Of a DNA stretch of 64,000 nucleotides, positions 1 to 7,258 are shown piece by piece. The notes below the pieces were generated by a model that saw only the letters and a program-made list of their open reading frames with translations, searched no databases and had not been told where the DNA came from. Positions within the stretch are counted from its first letter, which is position 1. The number at the start of each line of letters is the position of its first letter. Made by a program: the position numbers and the translations under genes. Origin of the DNA: CAVXEF01 sp963827315 (lineage in GTDB: Bacteria; Planctomycetota; Phycisphaerae; Sedimentisphaerales; Anaerobacaceae); assembly GCA_963827315.1 (NCBI GenBank), contig CAWHAL010000004.1:496001-560000 (forward strand). The letters are read 5' to 3'.

Positions 1-1
1 T

Positions 2-733
2 GATGAGGAGCTGAGCAATATTTTACTTACGGACAAAACTGATATTGGCAAGATGCAGGAGGCGTTGGTATTCTGGACTCACGATGATACTGTTGAGGCA
101 GGAAAAATCTATCGTTACAGACTCAGGTTGGGAGTCTTCAACCCGATAGCAGGTTTGAGGCGGGCAGCCGAGCAGGACGAACAGCAAAAAGATAAGGTTA
201 TTCTGTGGAGTGAGTTTTCCGAGCCAAGCGAAGTTGTGGAGATACCGCCAAGATTATGTTTCTTTGCTCAAGAGATACAGGAAGCGACAAAAACCGTAAC
301 AGTAACAGTAAGCCGGCATAGGATGGGTTACTGGTACAGTGAGAAGTTTATGGTCAAAGCGGGTGAAACTATAGGCAATGTAGTGAAAGTTAAGCCTACG
401 GAGTCCAAAGAACAACTCACAATTCCAGAACAAGTCGATTATAGCGTAGGGGCGGTGATGGTAGATGTTATGCAGGTTAGTGACTGGTCCGGCGGAACAA
501 ATCCATACAAGAGACAATATTACAATATGCTCTACAGCTTCGACGGTACGAGCGTGGAGCGGATGGCTATCGAGCAAAAGTATTGGCCTGAAAAGCGGCA
601 GGCAATGTATGCTGCAATCAAAAAATCGGAAAAAGAACCGAAACAACCCCTGCGAGGGTTTGGTAGCCAAGTTACTGAGCGCGGCCGCGGTTTAACGCCG
701 GGTAAGGGGGGAATGGAAGAGAGAGACGAGTGA
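2..733 (+). CDS. Unknown protein, 5'-truncated by the window edge
   Basis: The reading frame is open from base 2, so the gene begins before the window; about 243 C-terminal residues are visible. The segment includes a beta-rich stretch (GKIYRYRLRLGVFNPIAG), a second extracytoplasmic-looking stretch (DYSVGAVMVDVMQVSDWSGG) and a charged Arg/Glu-rich tail ending GGMEERDE. No catalytic motif, membrane helix or known domain is recognised. A short hairpin (TCCCGA/TCGGGA, 810-825) followed by TTATTT lies 77 bases downstream and could end the transcript. I cannot assign a function. Confidence 0.75.
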   Translation, partial: DEELSNILLTDKTDIGKMQEALVFWTHDDTVEAGKIYRYRLRLGVFNPIAGLRRAAEQDEQQKDKVILWSEFSEPSEVVEIPPRLCFFAQEIQEATKTVTVTVSRHRMGYWYSEKFMVKAGETIGNVVKVKPTESKEQLTIPEQVDYSVGAVMVDVMQVSDWSGGTNPYKRQYYNMLYSFDGTSVERMAIEQKYWPEKRQAMYAAIKKSEKEPKQPLRGFGSQVTERGRGLTPGKGGMEERDE

Positions 734-809
734 TGATGGAACTTTAGTCGGAAAACCAGATGTGCTAAAACCCATTCTGCAGCTCAATTTACTATTTAGC
801 CATTGACTG

Positions 810-830
810 TCCCGACTCGTCGGGATTATT
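810..830 (+). terminator. Possible weak terminator hairpin
   Basis: TCCCGA and TCGGGA pair around a four-base loop, followed by TTATTTG. It sits between the truncated first gene and the SagB-type gene. The stem is short and the T-run is interrupted, so this is only a candidate. Confidence 0.35.
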
Positions 831-896
831 TGTGTTTAGCTTGTCGCTGTGTCTGCGAGGGCTAAACCACTTCCAGCGAAAGAAGGAAACTTGATT

Positions 897-1628
897 ATGA
901 GCAGCGGGATTGGTCAGGAATTTATCGAGAAGACCAAGTATAAGCACTTGGGGGCGTCGGGTCAGCAGAAAGGTATTCACCTGCCGCCATTGGGGGCTGA
1001 TTTTGATGAAGATGGTGGAAAATTCGATTTGCCCAGCCCCGACAAAGTCGAGTCCGAGCTGAAAAGATATATCGATGGACGAACGAGTGTGAGGGAATAT
1101 CGAAAGGAGCCTATCAGCAAAAACGAACTTTCGTATCTGTTGTGGTGCACTCAGGGCGTCAAAGAGGTGGTTGGCGGTATGCACACTTTCAGAACGGTGC
1201 CTTCAGCGGGGGCTATGCACGCCTTGGAAACTTTTGTCCTGGTCAATAATGTGGATGGATTGACAGCAGGCGTTTATCGATACCTTGCCCTGGAACATAA
1301 GATTCAGGAGTTTATGATGCGCCAGGCTATCGCTGAGGAAATAGCATGCGCCTGCTTCGGTCAGGACTTTGTTAAAGGAAGTGCTGTTACCTTTATCTGG
1401 GTCGCCATAAGCGACAGGATGACCTGGCGTTACTCAGAAAGGGGGTATCGCTATATTTTGCTGGATGCAGGACATGTCTGTCAGAATCTGTATTTGGCTG
1501 CTGAGTCTATCGGCTGTGGTGTCTGTGCGGTCGGCGCTTATGACGATGATATAATCAATAAACTTCTCGGCTTGGACGGCAGGAGCAGGTTTGTTATCTA
1601 CATTGCGGCAGCGGGCAAAAAAAAGTAA
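897..1628 (+). CDS. SagB/ThcOx-type FMN oxidoreductase (nitroreductase superfamily)
   Basis: The product is about 243 residues in the nitroreductase-fold SagB/ThcOx family, FMN enzymes that oxidise azoline rings in peptide natural products or act as stand-alone dehydrogenases. Visible family features are R-T-S-V-R-E-Y near the N-terminus, followed by LSYLLWCTQG, the FMN-pocket segment TVPSAGAMHALETFVLV, and C-terminal DAGHVCQNLYLAAESIGCG. The start at 897 is chosen over the in-frame codon at 849 because AGAAGGAA lies 7-15 bases upstream. No YcaO cyclodehydratase or precursor peptide is nearby, so azole formation is not supported here. It lies 67 bases before ahcY on the same strand and may be cotranscribed with it. 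Confidence 0.85.
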   Translation: MSSGIGQEFIEKTKYKHLGASGQQKGIHLPPLGADFDEDGGKFDLPSPDKVESELKRYIDGRTSVREYRKEPISKNELSYLLWCTQGVKEVVGGMHTFRTVPSAGAMHALETFVLVNNVDGLTAGVYRYLALEHKIQEFMMRQAIAEEIACACFGQDFVKGSAVTFIWVAISDRMTWRYSERGYRYILLDAGHVCQNLYLAAESIGCGVCAVGAYDDDIINKLLGLDGRSRFVIYIAAAGKKK

Positions 1629-1695
1629 AAAGTTGAAAATCCTGCCCATTGATTTTATACTTGGTATTTTCAATTGCCTTTGAAAGGGTCAATAA

Positions 1696-2955
1696 ATGAA
1701 AAAAGACGTAGCTGATTTATCACTCGCAGCAGAGGGCAAAAAGCGGATTCTCTGGGCGGATAACGATATGCCGGTCCTGGCAGAGATTCGTGAGAGATTT
1801 GCAAAAACTAAGCCGTTGAAGGGCAAAAACGTCTCAGCCTGTCTGCACGTGACGGCTGAAACGGCGAACCTGATGAGGACTTTGAAAGCGGGTGGCGCAA
1901 GCGCCGTTCTGTGCGCATCGAATCCGCTCAGCACGCAGGATGACGTAGCAGCTTCATTGGTGAAGGACTTTGATATACCGGTTTTCGCCATTTGTGGAGA
2001 AGACCGCAAGACCTATTATAAGCACATCAACGCAGCGATTGACCATAAGCCGGTGATTACATTCGATGATGGCGCCGATTTGGTGAACGAGCTGCACACC
2101 CGCAGAAAAAAGGAAGCGCATCGAATCATCGCGAGTATGGAAGAGACCACTACGGGGGTTATGCGTCTGCGGGCGTTGGCAAACGAAGGTAAATTGAAGT
2201 TTCCGGTTATTGCCGTAAACGACGCCGCCAGCAAACACCTTTTCGACAACCGCTACGGTACAGGCCAGTCAACTGTCGATGGTATTATACGAGCGACGGA
2301 TTTTCTGATGGCGGGCAAGAAGGTAGTAGCGGCTGGCTACGGCTGGTGCGGCCGCGGCTTCGCTATGCGGGCCAGGGGTATGGGCGCCATCGTCACCATT
2401 ACGGAAGTCGACCCGATTAAGGCACTCGAAGCAGTAATGGACGGCTTTGAGGTGATGCCGATGGCACAGGCGGCAAAGACGGGAGAGCTTTTCGTTACTC
2501 TTACCGGCAATAAAAATGTTATACGAGCAGAGCACTTCCGCGCTATGAAAGACGGCGCAGTTGTCGCCAACAGCGGCCACTTCAATGTGGAGATAGATAT
2601 ACCAGCCCTGAAAAAATTGAGTAAAAAGGTAAAACGCAATGTGCGCAACCACGTCGATGAATATGTGCTCAGCAACAATAAGCGGATTTACCTGCTGGCT
2701 GAAGGCCGACTCATCAACCTTGCGGCGGCTGAGGGACATCCCGCCAGCGTGATGGATATGAGCTTTTCGACACAAGCCCTTGAGGCTGAATATATAGTAA
2801 AAAGAAAAAGCAAACTTGCCGTCGCAGTCCACGATGTTCCGAGGGAGATTGAAAATCTTGTATGCCGGCTGAAAATGAAATCGATGTCAATTGAAATAGA
2901 TAAACTTACACCGGAACAAATCAAGTATCTTACCTCAAGCGGCGAAGGAACGTGA
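1696..2955 (+). CDS. ahcY: Adenosylhomocysteinase (S-adenosyl-L-homocysteine hydrolase)
   Basis: This is a 419-residue cytosolic NAD-dependent enzyme that splits S-adenosylhomocysteine into adenosine and homocysteine, recycling the methyl cycle. Visible signatures are the substrate/NAD segment NRYGTGQSTVDGIIRATD, the Rossmann glycine motif GYGWCGRG, GHFNVEID, and the C-terminal LAAAEGHPASVMDMSFSTQA. The length suits the shorter bacterial/archaeal form. The start has GAAAGGG a few bases upstream. It is convergent with ndk, only 34 bases away. No SAH riboswitch fold is apparent in the 67-base upstream gap. Confidence 0.97.
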   Translation: MKKDVADLSLAAEGKKRILWADNDMPVLAEIRERFAKTKPLKGKNVSACLHVTAETANLMRTLKAGGASAVLCASNPLSTQDDVAASLVKDFDIPVFAICGEDRKTYYKHINAAIDHKPVITFDDGADLVNELHTRRKKEAHRIIASMEETTTGVMRLRALANEGKLKFPVIAVNDAASKHLFDNRYGTGQSTVDGIIRATDFLMAGKKVVAAGYGWCGRGFAMRARGMGAIVTITEVDPIKALEAVMDGFEVMPMAQAAKTGELFVTLTGNKNVIRAEHFRAMKDGAVVANSGHFNVEIDIPALKKLSKKVKRNVRNHVDEYVLSNNKRIYLLAEGRLINLAAAEGHPASVMDMSFSTQALEAEYIVKRKSKLAVAVHDVPREIENLVCRLKMKSMSIEIDKLTPEQIKYLTSSGEGT

Positions 2956-2989
2956 TTGAATTGGCTGTTGACTGTTGATTTTGGTCTTG

Positions 2990-3451
2990 CTAATCGTTTT
3001 TTCCGTATAGCCAGGCGGCGTCGGCAAATTCGTAGTCAATAATTTCTTTTGGGGTGAAAAAGAGGCTGATTTCCTTTTCGGCTGACGCAGGAGAGTCTGA
3101 GCCGTGAACGAGGTTGTATCCTTTCGAGCAGCTAAAATCGCCGCGAATGGTGCCGGGCTGGGCATCATAACCAAAGGTCGCACCCATCATTTTGCGTGCC
3201 ATATCTATAATACCTTCGGCTTCCCAGACCATTACAAGTGTTGGTGCAGAAGGTAGATACTTCACGAGGCCTTCATAAAAGCTTTTGCCTTTGTGGACAG
3301 CATAAAGTCGCCGGGCGAGGTCCTCGGAGATTTGCATAAACTTTGCTGCTACGAGCTTAAATCCTTTTTTTTCGAATCGCGTGATTATTTCACCAGCCAG
3401 GTGCCGCTGGATACCGTCGGGTTTAATAATAATTAGGGTGCGCTCGGTCAT
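2990..3451 (-). CDS. ndk: Nucleoside diphosphate kinase
   Basis: The 153-residue protein transfers the gamma-phosphate from ATP to NDPs through a phosphohistidine. The N-terminal TLIIIKPDGIQR motif and the active-site segment NLVHGSDS (His116) are intact, and the length is standard. It is followed upstream on the same strand by the OmpA-type lipoprotein gene (51-base gap), possibly in one transcript. Confidence 0.97.
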   Translation of the reverse strand: MTERTLIIIKPDGIQRHLAGEIITRFEKKGFKLVAAKFMQISEDLARRLYAVHKGKSFYEGLVKYLPSAPTLVMVWEAEGIIDMARKMMGATFGYDAQPGTIRGDFSCSKGYNLVHGSDSPASAEKEISLFFTPKEIIDYEFADAAWLYGKND

Positions 3452-3501
3452 TTTACTATCGGACCGTTCTGCCTGTTTTCGTGTACCAATCAGCGAATTA
3501 G

Positions 3502-4278
3502 CTACACTCCCTTAGGAACGATGTGAATCTCGACGCGTCTGTTTTGTGGGTTGCCCTTATTGCCTGGCTCGTTCGGCGCAATCGGCCGATACTCACCAAA
3601 GCCCCTGACGCTCATTCGTTCGGGAGCAATTTTGTTATTCTCCATAAGATTCAGCACCGAGATTGCCCTGTGTGCGGCAAGGTGCCAGTTGGTTGGATGC
3701 ACACGGCGTGTCTCGGCTCTGCTGATTCGCATATCGTCGGTGTGGCCGGCAATAATGATATCGAAATTTTTGCCCTGTTCGGAGTTCAGTATTTCGCAAA
3801 GCGCCCTAATCACATCGCTGGCTGCCGGGGCCATCTCGTCACTTCCGCGTTCGAAGAGCAAATCGCTCTTAAACCTGAGTATGCCCTGTTCGGCATTGTA
3901 TTCGACCATTTCACGGTTCTTGGCAAAGTCCTCGAGCATAGTACTGAGCTCGACCGGCAACAGGGCTCCGCCAAAAAGTAACCGCTGCTGCATCGAGGCG
4001 ATTAAAGCTTTCTTTTTTGTGAGGTCTTCTTCCAGCGCAGTGACTTTCTGTTTGAGGGTGTCCTGCTCAACACCGCCGGTTTCCCTGGCACCATTAAGTT
4101 GTCTTTCCAGCTGGTTGAGATTCAGTTTTGTAGTTTGTACCTCACTTCTAAGCTCATTTATGAGCTTGTCCTGAGTTGCGTTTCGAACTTTAAGGTCCTT
4201 GTACTCCTCCTCACAGCCGGCCAGCAGCGCAACAGCAGCGCATGCGAGAAAAAATGCCGAGAATTTGACGCTTTGCAT
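3502..4278 (-). CDS. OmpA-family peptidoglycan-associated lipoprotein
   Basis: This 258-residue protein has a lipoprotein signal peptide with lipobox LLAG-C at Cys22, a coiled-coil segment of about 70 residues (residues 28-100), and a C-terminal OmpA/MotB domain (about 130-255). That domain contains IIIAGHTDD, AAHRAISVLNLM and RGFGEYRPIAPN...NRRVEIHI, the pattern that holds diaminopimelate of peptidoglycan. It probably tethers an outer or cytoplasmic membrane to the wall. The start is supported by GGAAAGGACTG upstream. The coiled-coil spacer resembles OmpA/MotB lipoproteins more than Pal, which lacks such a long coil. Confidence 0.9.
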   Translation of the reverse strand: MQSVKFSAFFLACAAVALLAGCEEEYKDLKVRNATQDKLINELRSEVQTTKLNLNQLERQLNGARETGGVEQDTLKQKVTALEEDLTKKKALIASMQQRLLFGGALLPVELSTMLEDFAKNREMVEYNAEQGILRFKSDLLFERGSDEMAPAASDVIRALCEILNSEQGKNFDIIIAGHTDDMRISRAETRRVHPTNWHLAAHRAISVLNLMENNKIAPERMSVRGFGEYRPIAPNEPGNKGNPQNRRVEIHIVPKGV

Positions 4279-4336
4279 GATTCAGTCCTTTCCAAGAAAA
4301 CCGAGACAAATAAAATTTGATTGTCCTATAAACTGC

Positions 4337-4377
4337 GTAACCTTTTCATCAATAGTAGTTAATCACAAAAAGGTTAC
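4337..4377. repeat. Perfect 10-bp inverted repeat upstream of the lipoprotein gene
   Basis: GTAACCTTTT (4337-4346) and AAAAGGTTAC (4368-4377) are perfect complements separated by 21 bases, about 60-100 bases upstream of the lipoprotein start. It could be an operator for a dimeric regulator or an AT-rich hairpin terminator for the upstream minus-strand gene. The sequence alone does not decide. Confidence 0.5.
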
Positions 4378-4508
4378 TTTTGTCGCTCTTTGAGCGTTTG
4401 TACAAATAAAACCAATTTTGATTTGTCCGTCAAGAATAAAGTTGAAAAATATGGAGGGCAAAATCCCTCGCCAACCCGAAGGTAAATATGGGATGACGAG
4501 AGGTTTTT

Positions 4509-5558
4509 TTAAGCTTTTGGCTTTTTTCCTTTTTTGGGTTCTTTTTCTTTCTTCGGCTTTTTTTCTTTTTCGACTTTTTGCTTTTCCGCTTTGGGCTTTG
4601 CAGAGGCCTTTGCGGCGCCTGCGGTGAGCATAAAAGCGACACCGACTACCATGCCGGCCGCTACCACAAGACCAATCAGCACATACCAGATTATGCCCTG
4701 AATTTTTGCCAGAATCGCGGGAGTCGTGCCGCCAAAAGCTGCGACTGCTATCGCTGCGGTGTAAAAAACAGCCAACAGAGGCAAAAATAGCATAATACCG
4801 AAGGCATTACTGAGGACATCGGGCTTCGGCTCAAGATAGATAGCAGCCCCTGGTGTCTGAACAACAGCGGGCTGGGAGGTATCAAAGGTCTGTTCGGAAA
4901 GTATTTGCTCGGTCTCGGCAGCCATGTCCATTGCCGAAGCAGGCTCCGCAGCCTGAGCCTGCGCCTGGGCCCGCTCACCTTCTGGGGCGTAAATTTCATC
5001 AAGAATTCCACCGAGGGAAGTATCATCAGCCTGCAGCGAAAGGTCTAACAATCCAGAGCCGCTGCCGAAGCTATCGAGGCTCACATCTTCCTCGATTTTC
5101 TCGAGCGAAGCCTCAGCAGAGGAGTCCGCCGATGTTTTGTCCGACGAAACGAGGAACGTTTCATCGGGCGCGGTTTCGGCTTGGCCGGCAGCATCTTCTG
5201 CACCTCCCGCGGTTTTGCTGACAGCGTCGGTTTCTCCGAGGACATCAGTGCCTTCTGGAGCTATGACGGTATCAGCATCCGTAAGCTCACTCTTCTTTTC
5301 GGGAGCGGTTTCAGGCGGTTCCGGTGCCAGCAAAACCTCGTCGGCGTCGACCTGGGCCTCAGGCTGGACAGAGGGCTTTCCAGGACCCCTAATGCCGACA
5401 TTAGACATCAATGCCTCAACTTCATCGATTTTGAAGAGCAGATTAGGGCCATCGCGGAACTCACGGAGTTTGCCCTGCTTAACTATCTCTTTTACTTCTT
5501 CTTCTGTCTTATGGAGCTTTTCGGCAGCTTCTTTTAATGAATAGAACATACCAGCCAT
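4509..5558 (-). CDS. HTH-domain protein with acidic linker and two membrane helices
   Basis: The 349-residue protein starts with a MerR/excisionase-like HTH (residues 1-60: FYSLKEAAEKLHKTEEEVKEIVKQGKLREF). About 170 residues rich in Ala, Glu and Asp follow, with no obvious fold. Two strongly hydrophobic helices come next (about 243-272 and 283-315), then a tail of roughly 30 residues that is mostly Lys, Glu and Pro. GGAGGATACAATC precedes the ATG. An N-terminal DNA-binding or protein-binding HTH joined to a C-terminal membrane anchor could act as a membrane-tethered regulator. The Lys-rich tail could bind nucleic acid or phospholipid. No specific function is known to me. Confidence 0.85.
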   Translation of the reverse strand: MAGMFYSLKEAAEKLHKTEEEVKEIVKQGKLREFRDGPNLLFKIDEVEALMSNVGIRGPGKPSVQPEAQVDADEVLLAPEPPETAPEKKSELTDADTVIAPEGTDVLGETDAVSKTAGGAEDAAGQAETAPDETFLVSSDKTSADSSAEASLEKIEEDVSLDSFGSGSGLLDLSLQADDTSLGGILDEIYAPEGERAQAQAQAAEPASAMDMAAETEQILSEQTFDTSQPAVVQTPGAAIYLEPKPDVLSNAFGIMLFLPLLAVFYTAAIAVAAFGGTTPAILAKIQGIIWYVLIGLVVAAGMVVGVAFMLTAGAAKASAKPKAEKQKVEKEKKPKKEKEPKKGKKPKA

Positions 5559-5637
5559 GATTGTATCCTCCTGCAGGCTGATTTCCGACGTCGTTACTAT
5601 TTTTGCGACTTTTCAAGGAACGTTAAAAATCTTTATC

Positions 5638-6099
5638 TTACTGGTTTCCATCCGATTCAGAAGAGTTTGATTCGGGTGTTTGGAAAACAGGTTGGTTTAA
5701 ATCCTGCTGGCCTTGACTTTCAGGTTTTTCTAACTGGGCGGCGAAACCTTCAAGGAGCATTTTCACCTGCTGTGGTTTCGGGTCGGCTGTGTTGTACTGT
5801 TGAAGCAGTCTGTCGTATCGCCAGCTTCTCGCAGCCAATAATTGCAGCCGATTGTAGCCTGGGCCTGTGCTGTTTAACTGATAGACCCACAGGGTTTGAT
5901 TAGCCGTATCGACCATTGCCAGCCCAAAGTTGCCGCGTTCGAGCTGAATCGGAATTACTAAAATCTGCCCGTTTTCCGCAAGCTGTGGCTGGGCCCGAGC
6001 AGCAGGTAAACCCGATTGACCATACATAAAGAGCACGACCGACAAGCTGACGACAATAACTACGGGCAAAAGCCATTGTATTTTCATTCTGCTCTTCAT
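5638..6099 (-). CDS. Small membrane-anchored protein of unknown function
   Basis: About 153 residues with an N-terminal signal anchor (IQWLLPVVIVVSLSVVLFMYG) and an extracytoplasmic domain (ILVIPIQLERGNFGLAMVDTANQTLWVYQL) followed by a Gln/Pro-rich C-terminus. I chose the ATG at 6099 over the upstream codon at 6153 because residues before it are basic and the hydrophobic anchor then lies at the true N-terminus. A copy of the TACGCC/GGCGTA palindrome lies directly against this start, so the native ribosome site may have been replaced or the start may be at 6087. No family is recognised. Confidence 0.65.
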   Translation of the reverse strand: MKSRMKIQWLLPVVIVVSLSVVLFMYGQSGLPAARAQPQLAENGQILVIPIQLERGNFGLAMVDTANQTLWVYQLNSTGPGYNRLQLLAARSWRYDRLLQQYNTADPKPQQVKMLLEGFAAQLEKPESQGQQDLNQPVFQTPESNSSESDGNQ

Positions 6100-6100
6100 A

Positions 6101-6119
6101 TTTATACGCCTGTGGCGTA
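6101..6119 (-). repeat. Short palindromic element, TACGCC-ACA-GGCGTA-TAAA
   Basis: Read on the minus strand this is a 6-bp perfect stem with a 3-base loop followed by TAAA. The same architecture recurs at 10192-10211, 41726-41744 and 62853-62873. It sits one base upstream of the 6099 start codon. Confidence 0.7.
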
Positions 6120-6282
6120 GATGCCGCCCTTTTTGCCAAAAAAACAACCGCAACGTAATTGTACCTTAGGCGGCGTGAACTTGCAAGATATTTTTCATAG
6201 CGGGAAAGGGTATTGAGATACGATTTTGTTGCAATACCGGGCCTTATCGTATAGATTAGCACAGAAGTTTGGGTTTTCTTTG

Positions 6283-6357
6283 CGGGGTGTAGCTCAGCTT
6301 GGATAGAGCGCTTGGTTTGGGACCAAGAGGCCGCTGGTTCGAATCCAGTCACCCCGA
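6283..6357 (+). tRNA. tRNA-Pro (anticodon UGG)
   Basis: A full cloverleaf can be drawn: acceptor CGGGGTG/CACCCCG, D-stem GCTC/GAGC, anticodon stem CTTGG/CCAAG around TTTGGGA, T-arm GCTGG-TTCGAAT-CCAGT, and discriminator A. The loop reads UGG, giving proline. CCA is not encoded. The repeat-rich region begins immediately after it. Confidence 0.97.
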
Positions 6358-6359
6358 CT

Positions 6360-6530
6360 GTTTAGCCCCGGCACCTGTGGCCGGGGTCATCATTTCGGTT
6401 AGCCCCGTCATTTTAATGACGGGGTTCGTTTAGCGTCCGCCGGCACGGCGGACTTCCATTTCATTTAGCCCCCTGCATCGCAGGGGGTTGGTTAGCCCCC
6501 AACTTTATGTTGGGGGTCAATATCTCAAAA
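6360..6530 (+). repeat. Array of five GC-rich hairpins, most prefixed TTAGC
   Basis: Successive hairpins follow the tRNA: CCCCGGC/GGCCGGGG, CCCCGTCATT/AATGACGGGG, GTCCGCC/GGCGGAC (6435-6453), CCCCCTGC/GCAGGGGG, and CCCCCAACTTT-type with GTTGGGGG. The hairpins differ in sequence but most are introduced by TTAGC and separated by short T-rich spacers such as CATTTC and GGTT. Because stems differ while architecture is shared, this is neither a simple tandem repeat nor a CRISPR array. Confidence 0.75.
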
Positions 6531-6816
6531 TTATTCACCCCCGCGACCTGTCCCGCCGAAGCCTCGGCGAAGGGGGATTTATTGCGGACTCCTTATCGGT
6601 TAGTCTTGTCCCCGCCTGCCCCGTGGGACTTGCCCTGCCTGTCCTGTGGGATGTGTTGTTTACTATCCCACCGGGATGAGATGCGACAGTTTACCCTGTG
6701 AAGTGCGATAGTTTACCCTGTGAGATACTTACCTTATAAGATGTCTTCGACGTTCTCTTCCGGATTGCCCTTGGACTCCTTCAAACGAATATAACCACTA
6801 TCTCATCAGGGCTACT
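6531..6816. repeat. Degenerate repeat region, left boundary of accessory island 1
   Basis: The segment contains words such as CCCGTGGGA, TATCCCACCGGGATGAGATG and TTTACCCTGTGAGATAC. Bases 6711-6812 align collinearly with 43204-43305 at roughly 80% identity by eye, ending in CTATCTCATCAGGGC in both. No gene is supported here apart from the end of the small minus-strand ORF. Confidence 0.65.
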
Positions 6817-7107
6817 TCACCGGGGCATCTCATCAGGGCATTTCATCGGGGGTAATTCTCTGATTCCCATCATAGCCTGTCCCTGCGAAGGCAGGGAGTG
6901 AGAATCCATTTCTTCAACTTTCGATTTTTGCCCGCTAATGACGGACTGATTATTTTTTCGTTTAGAATAATACTGTCTTAATTTCTGCTCAAAAATTACC
7001 CACCCCGTTTGCCTTTGAACTTCTGATATATCCGCTGTCAAAAGTTCAAATAGCAATCTTCCAATTTCTTCAAGATTTTGTCTGTTTACCTCTGGCTCTT
7101 TTTGCAT
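6817..7107 (-). CDS. Small unknown protein whose tail runs into repeat sequence
   Basis: The 96-residue ORF has a good ribosome site (GGAGGCAAC before ATG). Its first 55 residues look like a real helical protein (QNLEEIGRLLFELLTADISEVQRQTGWVIFEQKLRQYY). Residues after about 60 are encoded by repeat DNA: the hairpin CCCTGC-GAAG-GCAGGG (6881-6896) encodes part of SLPSQGQ, and the last residues lie in the CATCAGGGCATTTCATC motif. The native stop was probably overwritten by repeat insertion. Function unknown. Confidence 0.6.
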   Translation of the reverse strand: MQKEPEVNRQNLEEIGRLLFELLTADISEVQRQTGWVIFEQKLRQYYSKRKNNQSVISGQKSKVEEMDSHSLPSQGQAMMGIRELPPMKCPDEMPR

Positions 7108-7258
7108 TTTGTTGCCTCCAAATAGTAATTAAATCATTCTCAAACATTTGAAGGCCAGTATAGGACAGATGGGAAAAATTTGGTGTGGATAGCGACTTGA
7201 CGGACAGAAAATTCTTAATAAAAATTAACTAAGATTTGTTTCTGATGAAGAAAATGTG

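Noticed and set aside
1629..1695. Possible SAH riboswitch before ahcY
   Set aside because: The 67-base gap is too short and no matching helices were found.
4430..4642. 70-codon minus-strand ORF, Lys/Pro/Ser-rich
   Set aside because: It is the frame-shifted shadow of the Lys-rich tail of the HTH-membrane protein.
6360..6530. Regular hairpins taken as a possible CRISPR array
   Set aside because: The repeated parts are not identical, spacers are only a few bases long, and no cas genes are present.
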